DNA of 29,765 nt from assembly GCA_964534945.1 (NCBI GenBank), contig CAZHSB010000020.1, positions 1 through 29,765 on the forward strand, written 5' to 3'. The stretch comes from CAZHFA01 sp964534945. Its GTDB lineage: Bacteria > Bdellovibrionota_C > UBA2361 > CAKMMH01. Position 1 is the first letter of the stretch. Every line of letters starts with the position of its first letter. Position numbers and translations under genes: made by a program. Of the stretch, positions 23,520 to 29,765 are shown piece after piece. Under the pieces are notes generated by a model. The model did no database searches, had not been told where the DNA came from, and worked only from the letters and a program-made list of their open reading frames with translations.

Positions 23520-26117
23520 ATGGCGAAAATAAGAATTTATGAACTAGCAAAAGAACTAGGTGTCGATAATAAAGAAATCTTAAGTAAGGCTCAAGAGTTA
23601 GGAATGGTTGATAAAAAATCACACTCAAATGCTCTTGATGACGATGAAGTTAGAAGAATTAAGAAAGCTTTACAACAGGGCAAAGATTTAGAGAAAGATC
23701 TTTCTCAAGAGGCTACTGTTACGACGACGACTCGTGTCGATAAAATAACAGGGAAAGCAGATACAATCGTTGAAAAGAGATCTGGAAATATTATTAGAAG
23801 AAGAAAAAGAGTAGATGAAAAAGAGGAAGTTAAGCAAGAGTCAAAAATTCAATTAGAACAAGAGCAGGAGGGAGAAACTTCGGAAGATCAATTTGTTGCT
23901 CAAGAAAATATAATTGAGCAAGAAGATAATGTTGAAAAGCAGGACAATAAGAAAGAAGAAGATTTGCAAGCTACTCAGGAGCCAAGTGGTGATGATAAAA
24001 AAGGTGGCACTAGGTTAGCCGTTGAGAAAAAGAATAAACTTGGTCCAAAGATTTTAGGGAAAATAGAGCTTCCGCAGGTTTTACAATCTACTGCTTCTAA
24101 AGATAAGGGTGATACATCTAAAATATCTACAACTTCAAGAAAGTATAAGAAAGAATCTAGTGGCATAACTGTAGAAGATTCTAGTGAGGGAAAGAAGTTT
24201 GATAAGAAGCGTGCAAGAAGGAAAGAATTTTCTCAACATGAGCTCGTAGATTATGAAGGTGGTCCATCGAGAAAGCCAAAAGGTTCAAAAGCAAGAAACA
24301 AAAATGATATTAATATTGAGGAAGAAAATAAGAAAACAGAGATAACTCAACCAAAGGCTTCAAAAATGGTTGTAAAGATTGATGAAGCGATTACGGTCGG
24401 TGAACTTGCAAAACAAATGAGTGTCAAATCTGGAGAAGTTATTTCAAAACTTATTGGGCTTGGCGTAATGGCTACAATCAATCAGACAATAGATTTAGAG
24501 ACTGCTACATTCATTGCTGATGAATTCGGTTTTCAAATAGAGTCTGTAGCATTTGATGAAGAATCTATTTTGACGCATGTTGAGTCTGATCCGAAGAATT
24601 TAAAATTAAGAGCACCTGTTGTTACAGTAATGGGGCATGTTGATCATGGGAAAACATCTTTATTGGATAGAATTAGAAATAGTTCTGTAGTTGATAAAGA
24701 GCAGGGAGGAATTACACAACATATAGGAGCTTATACTGTAAAACTTTCAAATGGCAAGACGATTACTTTTATTGATACTCCTGGGCATGCGGCTTTTACT
24801 CAAATGAGAGCAAGAGGAGCGCAGATTACTGATATCGTAGTTTTAGTGGTTGCTGCAGATGATGGCGCAATGCCACAAACAGTTGAAGCAATAAATCACG
24901 CAAAAGCTGCAGGTGTTACGATAATAGTGGCTATCAATAAAATGGATAAACCTACGGCAAATCCAGATAGAATCAAACAACAACTTGCAGATTATGGGCT
25001 TCAGCCAGAGGAATGGGGAGGAGATACAATGTTCTACCCAATTTCTGCATTGACTGGTGATGGAATCGAAGCTTTATTGGAGGGAGTGGCATTACAATCT
25101 GAAATGCTTGAATTGAAAGCAGATGCAACGATTAGGGCAAAAGGTGCCATTATAGAGGCAAAACAAGCTTTGGGAAGAGGTACGGTAGCGACAGTTTTGG
25201 TTCAGGAGGGGACATTGCACAAACAAGATATTTTTGTTTGTGGTGCTGAGTTTGGACGTGTGCGTTCCATGTTAGATGATCAAGGAAATGTTGTAGAAGA
25301 TGCGATTCCTGCAATGCCTGTTGAAATTACAGGCTTTAGTGGTGTACCAGATGCAGGAGATGAATTAGTGGTTGTTGATAATGAAAGTGTTGCAAGGCAA
25401 ATAGCAACTTATAGACTTCAAAAGAAAAGAATAAAAGAAGAGCTTAATGATAAGCCAATGACATTAGAGGAATTTAGTAAAAGAGCTGGACAGGAATCTT
25501 CGGTAGATTTAAATGTTATCTTAAAAGCCGATGTACATGGTTCTGTTGAGGCTGTAAAATCATCTTTAGAAAAATTGTCTACTCAGAAAGTAAAAGTAAA
25601 CGTGATTCATGCTGCTGTTGGTGGTGTTAATGAAAGTGACGTACAACTTGCAATGGCAGGAAATGCTATTATTGTTGGATTTAATGTAAGAGGAGAATCT
25701 AGGGCTTTAGCTAATGCGGAAGCTAATAATATTGAAACAAGATTTTATAGAATTATTTATGAATTAATAGATGATGTTAAACTTGCAATGGTTGGATTGT
25801 TAGAACCAGACAAGAAAGAAGAGAATGTCGGCTTTGTTGAAGTTAGAGAAACATTCCAAGTTCCAAAAGTTGGTACAATAGCAGGTTGTTTCGTTAAATC
25901 TGGATCTGTAAAGAGAGCTATGAAAGTTAGGGTATTAAGAGACCATGTAGTTATCCATGAGGGTGAAATCGGAAGTCTTAGAAGACAAAAAGATGATGTT
26001 AAGGAAGTACAATCTGGTTATGAGTGCGGTATTGGAATCGAAAATTTTAATGATGTAAAAATTGGAGATGAACTTGAGATTTATCAAATAGTAGATGTAG
26101 CGCCTACATTAGAATAA
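23520..26117 (+). CDS. infB: Translation initiation factor IF-2
   Basis: An 865-residue GTPase that brings fMet-tRNA to the 30S initiation complex and promotes subunit joining. An IF2_N domain at 1-50 (RIYELAKELGVDNKEILSKA) is followed by a long charged, low-complexity linker (55-285). A second IF2_N unit is at 290-345. The G domain has G1 GHVDHGKT at 372-379, GGITQHIGAY at 396-405, G3 DTPGHAAF at 419-426 and G4 NKMD at 473-476. Domains II to IV (fMet-tRNA binding) complete the protein; it ends IYQIVDVAPTLE. A good Shine-Dalgarno (AAGGGTG) precedes the ATG. The whole domain set is intact. Confidence 0.98.
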   Translation: MAKIRIYELAKELGVDNKEILSKAQELGMVDKKSHSNALDDDEVRRIKKALQQGKDLEKDLSQEATVTTTTRVDKITGKADTIVEKRSGNIIRRRKRVDEKEEVKQESKIQLEQEQEGETSEDQFVAQENIIEQEDNVEKQDNKKEEDLQATQEPSGDDKKGGTRLAVEKKNKLGPKILGKIELPQVLQSTASKDKGDTSKISTTSRKYKKESSGITVEDSSEGKKFDKKRARRKEFSQHELVDYEGGPSRKPKGSKARNKNDINIEEENKKTEITQPKASKMVVKIDEAITVGELAKQMSVKSGEVISKLIGLGVMATINQTIDLETATFIADEFGFQIESVAFDEESILTHVESDPKNLKLRAPVVTVMGHVDHGKTSLLDRIRNSSVVDKEQGGITQHIGAYTVKLSNGKTITFIDTPGHAAFTQMRARGAQITDIVVLVVAADDGAMPQTVEAINHAKAAGVTIIVAINKMDKPTANPDRIKQQLADYGLQPEEWGGDTMFYPISALTGDGIEALLEGVALQSEMLELKADATIRAKGAIIEAKQALGRGTVATVLVQEGTLHKQDIFVCGAEFGRVRSMLDDQGNVVEDAIPAMPVEITGFSGVPDAGDELVVVDNESVARQIATYRLQKKRIKEELNDKPMTLEEFSKRAGQESSVDLNVILKADVHGSVEAVKSSLEKLSTQKVKVNVIHAAVGGVNESDVQLAMAGNAIIVGFNVRGESRALANAEANNIETRFYRIIYELIDDVKLAMVGLLEPDKKEENVGFVEVRETFQVPKVGTIAGCFVKSGSVKRAMKVRVLRDHVVIHEGEIGSLRRQKDDVKEVQSGYECGIGIENFNDVKIGDELEIYQIVDVAPTLE

Positions 26118-26148
26118 AAATAGTGTAATTATAATTAATAGAAGAGCT

Positions 26149-26505
26149 ATGGCAGATAAAAAGAGGATATATCAATTTCAAGAAAAAATTCAGGTGATTT
26201 TGGCCTCGAATATGAAAAACGTTAATGATCCAAGGCTTTCATCTGTTACGATAACTGCAGTTAAAGTTAGCAACGATCTAAAATATGCAAAGATTTATTG
26301 GAGTTCTCCGAAAGAAAAGATTGAAGAGGTCCAAGCAGGATTTGAATCTGCGAAAGGCTTTTTAAGGCATATACTTTCTGAAACATTAATCTGTAGGGCT
26401 GTGCCAGAAATAAAATTCTTTTTTGATGATTCTGCAGATAATTATTTTAATATAAATAAGTTGCTTGAAATGGCTAGACAAAAAGATAGTCAAAGCAAAA
26501 ATTAA
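26149..26505 (+). CDS. rbfA: Ribosome-binding factor A
   Basis: A 118-residue KH-fold factor that binds 16S rRNA and helps the late steps of 30S maturation. It starts KKRIYQFQEKIQVILA and has NDPRLSSVTITAVKVSNDLKYAKIYWS at 21-47, the family's core signature, with VPEIKFFFDDSADNYFNI near the end matching the usual 'P.l.F..D.s'. The length is normal. It is 31 nt downstream of infB and 19 nt upstream of nrnA. Confidence 0.95.
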   Translation: MADKKRIYQFQEKIQVILASNMKNVNDPRLSSVTITAVKVSNDLKYAKIYWSSPKEKIEEVQAGFESAKGFLRHILSETLICRAVPEIKFFFDDSADNYFNINKLLEMARQKDSQSKN

Positions 26506-26524
26506 AATTAATAAAGAGGCGTAT

Positions 26525-27493
26525 ATGGAAGAATTAAGTGCTATAGCTGAAGCAATTAGGAATTCTAGTAGTGTGGCAGTTATTGGGCATATAAAGCCTG
26601 ATGGTGATGCCGTAGGGGCAGTTTGTGCAGTGTCTTTAGCATTAGAAAATTTAGGTAAAAAAGCATTTCGTATTTTTCAAGATAAAATTTCAGATGATTT
26701 AAAATTTATATATAGTGCGGATAAAATTCAAAATAATTTTCCAAAAGATGAGAATATAGATTTAATTATTATTTGTGATTGTTCCGAGAAAAAAAGAATT
26801 GGACATTTAATATCAGCAGATCTTCCAAAAAATGTTATAAGTATTTGCCTAGATCATCATATAAGTAATGAAAGTTTTGCATCTTTCAATTTTATAAATT
26901 CTGAAGCATCAGCAGCATGTGAAGTAATTTATGATTTATTTTCTACAATGGATATCAAAATTGATTCTAAAATCGCCAATTGTCTTTATGCTGGAATTGA
27001 TTCTGATTCTGGTTCTTTTAAATATTCCAATACAGGTGAACATACATTTGATATTGCCAGTAAACTTGTTAAAGCTGGTGCTGATGTTTATGAGACCAGT
27101 AAAAATTTATGGTTAAATAAACCAAAAAAATCTATAGAGCTTACAAAAATTTTATTAGCTAGGCTTTCATTTTATTTTGATGATAAATTAACGATTTCTT
27201 TTATTACTTTAGAAGATAGAAAAAGATTTAATGCTGATGAAAATGATATGGGTGGATTTGTTGGAATTATTAGAGACATCGAGGGGGTTATTTTATCTGT
27301 TTTCTTTTATGAGGAAGATGATTTTTGGAAGATGAGTGTTAGGTCGAAAGATAGTAATGTTTCTACATTAAAAATTTCCGAATTTTTTGGTGGTGGTGGT
27401 CATTTTATGGCTTCTGGCGCTAGAATATCTAAAGCAATTTCGTCAGATGAAATCGTCAAAAATGTCTTAAAATTGGCCAAAGAAATATTATGA
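26525..27493 (+). CDS. nrnA: NrnA, bifunctional oligoribonuclease/pAp phosphatase (DHH family)
   Basis: A 322-residue DHH/DHHA1 phosphoesterase that degrades nanoRNA and dephosphorylates pAp to AMP. The DHH domain has GHIKPDGDAVGA (21-32) for metal binding, D85 in ICDCSEKKRIG, LDHHISN (109-115) and YAGIDSDSGSFKYSNT (155-170). DHHA1 holds the substrate-binding GGGGHFMASGA (289-299). I start it at the ATG at 26525 because AGAGG lies 6 nt upstream and the protein then begins at the family N-terminus. An in-frame ATG at 26465 would overlap rbfA and add 20 basic residues. It overlaps truB by 4 nt (ATGA), so they are coupled. rbfA-nrnA-truB is a common bacterial order. Confidence 0.93.
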   Translation: MEELSAIAEAIRNSSSVAVIGHIKPDGDAVGAVCAVSLALENLGKKAFRIFQDKISDDLKFIYSADKIQNNFPKDENIDLIIICDCSEKKRIGHLISADLPKNVISICLDHHISNESFASFNFINSEASAACEVIYDLFSTMDIKIDSKIANCLYAGIDSDSGSFKYSNTGEHTFDIASKLVKAGADVYETSKNLWLNKPKKSIELTKILLARLSFYFDDKLTISFITLEDRKRFNADENDMGGFVGIIRDIEGVILSVFFYEEDDFWKMSVRSKDSNVSTLKISEFFGGGGHFMASGARISKAISSDEIVKNVLKLAKEIL

Positions 27494-28371
27494 AATCAGG
27501 ATTTTTTTTAGTAGATAAAGAGGCAGATATCTCTTCTGCGGGCGTTGTTTCAAAATTGAAAAAAAAGTTTGATATAAAGAAGATAGGTCACATGGGGACG
27601 CTTGATCCTTTTGCTACAGGTCTTTTAGTGTGCCCCATAAATATGGCGACCCGTCTTATTCCATTTTTTCAAGATGGAAACAAAATTTATTCTGGAACAA
27701 TTTTACTAGGGACAAAAACTGATAGTGATGATATCACGGGAAATATTTTGCAAGAATCAAATGTAAGATTTTCTAAAGATGAAATAGAAAATATTTCAAA
27801 AAAATTTTTGGGAAATATCGTCCAAATACCCCCTAAAATAAGTGCGATAAAGATCAATGGAAAACGTGCTTATGATAGGTTTCGCAGTCAAGAAGAATTC
27901 GAGATGAAAAGTAGAGAAGTGCAAATTTTTTCTTTTGTAATAAATAATATTTTTGAAAATGAAATTGCTTTTCAAATAGAATGTTCAAAAGGAACTTATA
28001 TAAGATCTATTGCAAGAGATCTTGGTGAGGCTTTAGGAACAGTTGCATGTTTAAAGACTTTAAGAAGGGAAGCTTCGAAGCCTTTTTATGTTAAAGATGC
28101 AAAAACAATTTCAGAGATTAAGTTTGAAGATTTAATTTCTTGGCAGGAGTTGTTTTTAGAAGATCAAAAAATAATGGTTTCAGCAGATGAAGCATTAAGG
28201 CTAAATATTGGAGACAATATTTTTTTGCAAGAACTTTTAAAATCTGATTCTTATAAAGGGAAAATAGAAAAAAATAATTTACTTGTTTATATTCCAGAAG
28301 ATAAAAATTTAAAATCAGGAATTTTGGTAAAAGAGAACGATTCTTGGAAGTTTGCTGTTAATGCAATTTGA
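27490..28371 (+). CDS. truB: tRNA pseudouridine(55) synthase TruB
   Basis: A 293-residue enzyme that makes pseudouridine 55 in the T loop of tRNAs. The catalytic motif is GHMGTLDPFATGLL at 33-46, with Asp39 as nucleophile. YSGTILLGTKTDSDDITG (about 69-86) and SKGTYIRSIARDLGEALG are further family signatures; the latter binds the flipped base. The length fits the short bacterial form, with a small C-terminal domain (from 240). It overlaps nrnA by 4 nt and its last 14 nt overlap the convergent DUF1836 gene. ribF and rpsO, which often follow, are absent here, so the operon seems to end at truB. Confidence 0.96.
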   Translation: MKSGFFLVDKEADISSAGVVSKLKKKFDIKKIGHMGTLDPFATGLLVCPINMATRLIPFFQDGNKIYSGTILLGTKTDSDDITGNILQESNVRFSKDEIENISKKFLGNIVQIPPKISAIKINGKRAYDRFRSQEEFEMKSREVQIFSFVINNIFENEIAFQIECSKGTYIRSIARDLGEALGTVACLKTLRREASKPFYVKDAKTISEIKFEDLISWQELFLEDQKIMVSADEALRLNIGDNIFLQELLKSDSYKGKIEKNNLLVYIPEDKNLKSGILVKENDSWKFAVNAI

Positions 28372-28924
28372 TATCTTTATTGCTTAATTTCCCAGAGTAA
28401 TACAGGCTTTTTTTAACATAAATTCTATTTGTAAAAGATAGTATTGCCAAGCGCGCCGTTTCGGAAAGTGGCGTCGGAGGATCTTTTAGATTGGCATCTC
28501 TTTGGCTAAAATCTTTTGTAGAAAAAGTAGATTTAAGGCAATGTTCTAGTTCTTCACAAAAGAAATTATAGGCTCTTGGAGTAGAATATTGATTGATTTG
28601 CAATCTTATAAGTTTCGCAATTTCTGAGATTGTAAGGACTTGTTTCAATATTGTGACCGCAAATAAATGTACAGCTTGATCTCTTGAATATTTTCGTTTT
28701 GTTGGAGCAGAAATAACCTTCTTTTTTACGTAATTATTAATCATGGTAGCTGTTACGGTCTTTTCTTCTCTTGGAATTAGGAAGATTTCAAGATTAGAAC
28801 CTAAAAATGAAACTAATTGTTCCATGTATATGTCAAAATCGGGGAAATCTTCATATCTTGGGCATTTATAATTTGCCAATTCTTTTGCATAGTTTGATTT
28901 TTCAAATCCAAAAATTTTTTTCAT
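28358..28924 (-). CDS. DUF1836 domain protein, probable HTH regulator
   Basis: A 188-residue protein with a DUF1836-like region: TATMINNYVKKKVISAPTK, then RKYSRDQAVHLFAVTILKQVLTISEIAKLIRL (in separate parts of roughly 55-105). The pattern 'i.nYv...li..P.kkkYsk.qi..L..i..LKqvlsi.eI' is that of a MerR-like winged-helix family known mainly in Firmicutes. It probably binds DNA, but its target and role are unknown. It converges with truB and overlaps its last 14 nt. No clear Shine-Dalgarno lies before the ATG at 28924. C-terminal part (from about 120) is not recognised. Confidence 0.65.
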   Translation of the reverse strand: MKKIFGFEKSNYAKELANYKCPRYEDFPDFDIYMEQLVSFLGSNLEIFLIPREEKTVTATMINNYVKKKVISAPTKRKYSRDQAVHLFAVTILKQVLTISEIAKLIRLQINQYSTPRAYNFFCEELEHCLKSTFSTKDFSQRDANLKDPPTPLSETARLAILSFTNRIYVKKSLYYSGKLSNKDIKLH

Positions 28925-28989
28925 TTTATATGTATAAAATTAAGCCAGAATAAAAAGTTACTAATGATTCTAAGCAAATAAAAAAGGGA

Positions 28990-29017
28990 TTGCAATAACT
29001 GATTTTTTAGATATAAT
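28990..29017 (+). promoter_or_regulatory. Sigma70-type promoter for the DksA-like gene
   Basis: TTGCAA (28990-28995), 16-nt spacer, TATAAT (29012-29017). The start would be near 29024, about 37 nt before the ATG at 29061, which has AAAGG about 11 nt upstream. The -10 is a perfect match. Confidence 0.55.
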
Positions 29018-29060
29018 CCTTTCGTTTTTATGTTTATTTGAAGTTTAAAAGGTTGAAGTT

Positions 29061-29471
29061 ATGAGAAAGCAAGATTTAGAGAAATTTAAGAAAAAATTAC
29101 TAGAAGAAAAGAAAAAAATCATACAAACAAAGAGCAGTAAGTCTGGTCAAGAAGTTTCTAATACTCAGTCAGGGGATCAGGCTGATATGGCCTCTGCCGA
29201 AATGGAATTAGATGCAAAGTATCAAGGAGATCAAAGAGGTCATAATTTATTAACGGATATTTCTGATGCTCTTCAAAAAATTGAAGATGGAACTTATGGC
29301 GAATGTGAAATTTGTGGCGAGGATATATCATTGGCTCGTCTAGAAGCAAATCCTATGGCGAAGTTGTGTGTTGATTGCAAATCTGCAGAGGAAATTAGAG
29401 AGAAAAAGTTTGCTAAAGCAGGTGGAAATTCTACGAGTGAGGGGTCTGGAAGTTTCGAAGATTCAGAATAG
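29061..29471 (+). CDS. dksA: DksA/TraR-type C4 zinc-finger protein
   Basis: A 136-residue transcription factor that would bind RNA polymerase through the secondary channel and, with ppGpp, adjust rRNA and amino-acid promoters. The N-terminal helices (1-35, 55-75) would form the coiled coil, and the tip motif DxxDxA is seen as DQADMA at 39-44. The zinc finger is CEIC (82-85) and CVDC (103-106) with GEDISLARLEANPMAKL between. The tail (from 118) is Gly/Ser-rich and not conserved. As a short member it could also be called TraR/YbiI-like. The tip motif makes true DksA-like function plausible. Its own promoter lies upstream. Confidence 0.85.
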   Translation: MRKQDLEKFKKKLLEEKKKIIQTKSSKSGQEVSNTQSGDQADMASAEMELDAKYQGDQRGHNLLTDISDALQKIEDGTYGECEICGEDISLARLEANPMAKLCVDCKSAEEIREKKFAKAGGNSTSEGSGSFEDSE

Positions 29472-29501
29472 TTTTTGAATTTTGTTTCAAAAAAATTTTT
29501 T
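29472..29501 (+). terminator. Possible weak terminator after the DksA-like gene
   Basis: TTTTTGAA (29472-29479) pairs with TTCAAAAA (29486-29493), loop of 6, followed by AA and a run of T. The stem has only one G-C pair, so it is weak by the usual rules, though AT-rich genomes use such stems. Confidence 0.25.
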
Positions 29502-29507
29502 ATTCTA

Positions 29508-29536
29508 TTGTAAAAAAGCTTTAAATTTTGTAATAT
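29508..29536 (+). promoter_or_regulatory. Promoter of the tRNA-Gln genes
   Basis: TTGTAA (29508-29513), a spacer of exactly 17 nt, then TAATAT (29531-29536). The start would be near 29543, ten bases before the tRNA 5' end. The position is typical for a stable-RNA promoter. The second tRNA is 86 nt further and may be on the same transcript. Confidence 0.5.
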
Positions 29537-29552
29537 TTTTAAAGTTTTTTGG

Positions 29553-29625
29553 TGGCCAGTAGCCAAGCGGTAAGGCACTAGGTTTTGATCCTAGCATTCC
29601 GCAGGTTCAAATCCTGCCTGGCCAG
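29553..29625 (+). tRNA. tRNA-Gln (anticodon UUG)
   Basis: A complete cloverleaf of 73 nt. Acceptor TGGCCAG pairs with CTGGCCA, so U1-A72 with discriminator G73, as is usual for bacterial tRNA-Gln. The D arm is GCC...GGC with AGCGGTAA; the anticodon arm is CTAGG/CCTAG with loop TTTTGAT, anticodon TTG at its centre. The T arm is GCAGG/CCTGC with TTCAAAT. The 3' CCA is not encoded (GTTTCT follows). It reads CAA (and CAG by wobble). Confidence 0.95.
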
Positions 29626-29711
29626 TTTCTATTTTTGGTAATATCAATAACATCAGAAAAAACGAAGGTTAGTTGAAGTTATCGCTAATCTTTTTGTTTT
29701 GTCTTTCTTAT

Positions 29712-29765
29712 TGGCCGGTCGCCAAGTGGTAAGGCACTGGATTCTGATTCCAGCATCCGCAGGTT
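29712..29765 (+). tRNA. tRNA-Gln (anticodon CUG), cut by window end
   Basis: The first 54 nt of a second tRNA closely like the one at 29553. Acceptor 5' strand TGGCCGG, D arm GCC...GGC, anticodon arm CTGGA/TCCAG with loop TTCTGAT, anticodon CTG. It reads CAG only. The T arm begins GCAGGTT and then leaves the window, so the acceptor 3' strand and CCA cannot be checked. Confidence 0.9.

Noticed and set aside
26465..26524. Longer nrnA start at 26465
   Set aside because: It would overlap rbfA by 41 nt and add a lysine-rich stretch not typical of the family; the ATG at 26525 has a good ribosome site.
29294..29578. 94-codon minus-strand ORF reaching into the tRNA
   Set aside because: Overlaps the DksA-like gene and the tRNA-Gln gene; the translation reads the tRNA promoter and has no family features.
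1..29765. CRISPR array, insertion sequence, integrase or prophage
   Set aside because: No regularly spaced direct repeats, transposase motif or phage gene was found; the inverted repeats at 2257 and 8759 are isolated.

Overview
The window is strongly AT-rich and densely coding. A LpxL/HtrB-type acyltransferase, a lipoprotein and sugar-polymer genes point to a Gram-negative-type (diderm) bacterium of low GC content. Dimeric GlyRS, a DksA-like protein and an order rimP-nusA-rnpM-infB-rbfA-nrnA-truB do not fix the lineage, and I do not name a genus. No CRISPR array, transposase, integrase or phage gene is visible.

Region 1 (1-6104) is a surface-glycan block, mostly on the minus strand. It holds a two-domain glycosyltransferase cut by the window edge, a cupin-like protein, a perosamine-synthase-like PLP aminotransferase and a SAM methyltransferase. 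The last three form one operon-like run that could make and modify an amino-sugar. Inserted in this block are a secreted Big_2-like protein and a Fic-family protein. The Fic gene is bracketed by repeated TTGTGCACAA-like palindromes and by a 26-bp perfect inverted repeat.

Region 2 (6294-9414) holds a two-gene unit, an HDOD/GAF-like regulator and a partner with three FPSxxEL-type repeats. A 45-bp imperfect inverted repeat and a convergent small lipoprotein gene follow.

Region 3 (9445-17428) starts with a good promoter and runs through two large membrane proteins of GT-C type, prmC, glyS and murA. MurA has Asp in place of the usual active-site Cys, the natural fosfomycin-insensitive form. Next (17476-20836) come a 656-aa unknown protein ending in a HicA-like domain, behind a near-consensus promoter, then a lipid A-type acyltransferase and a small convergent ORF.

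Region 4 (21199-28371) is the conserved transcription/translation operon rimP-nusA-rnpM-infB-rbfA-nrnA-truB. Its genes cover 30S maturation, transcription elongation and termination, initiation factor 2, nanoRNA turnover and tRNA pseudouridylation. A DUF1836 protein converges on truB. The window ends with a DksA/TraR-type zinc-finger gene and two tandem tRNA-Gln genes (UUG, then CUG, the second cut by the edge), with recognisable promoters before dksA and before the first tRNA.
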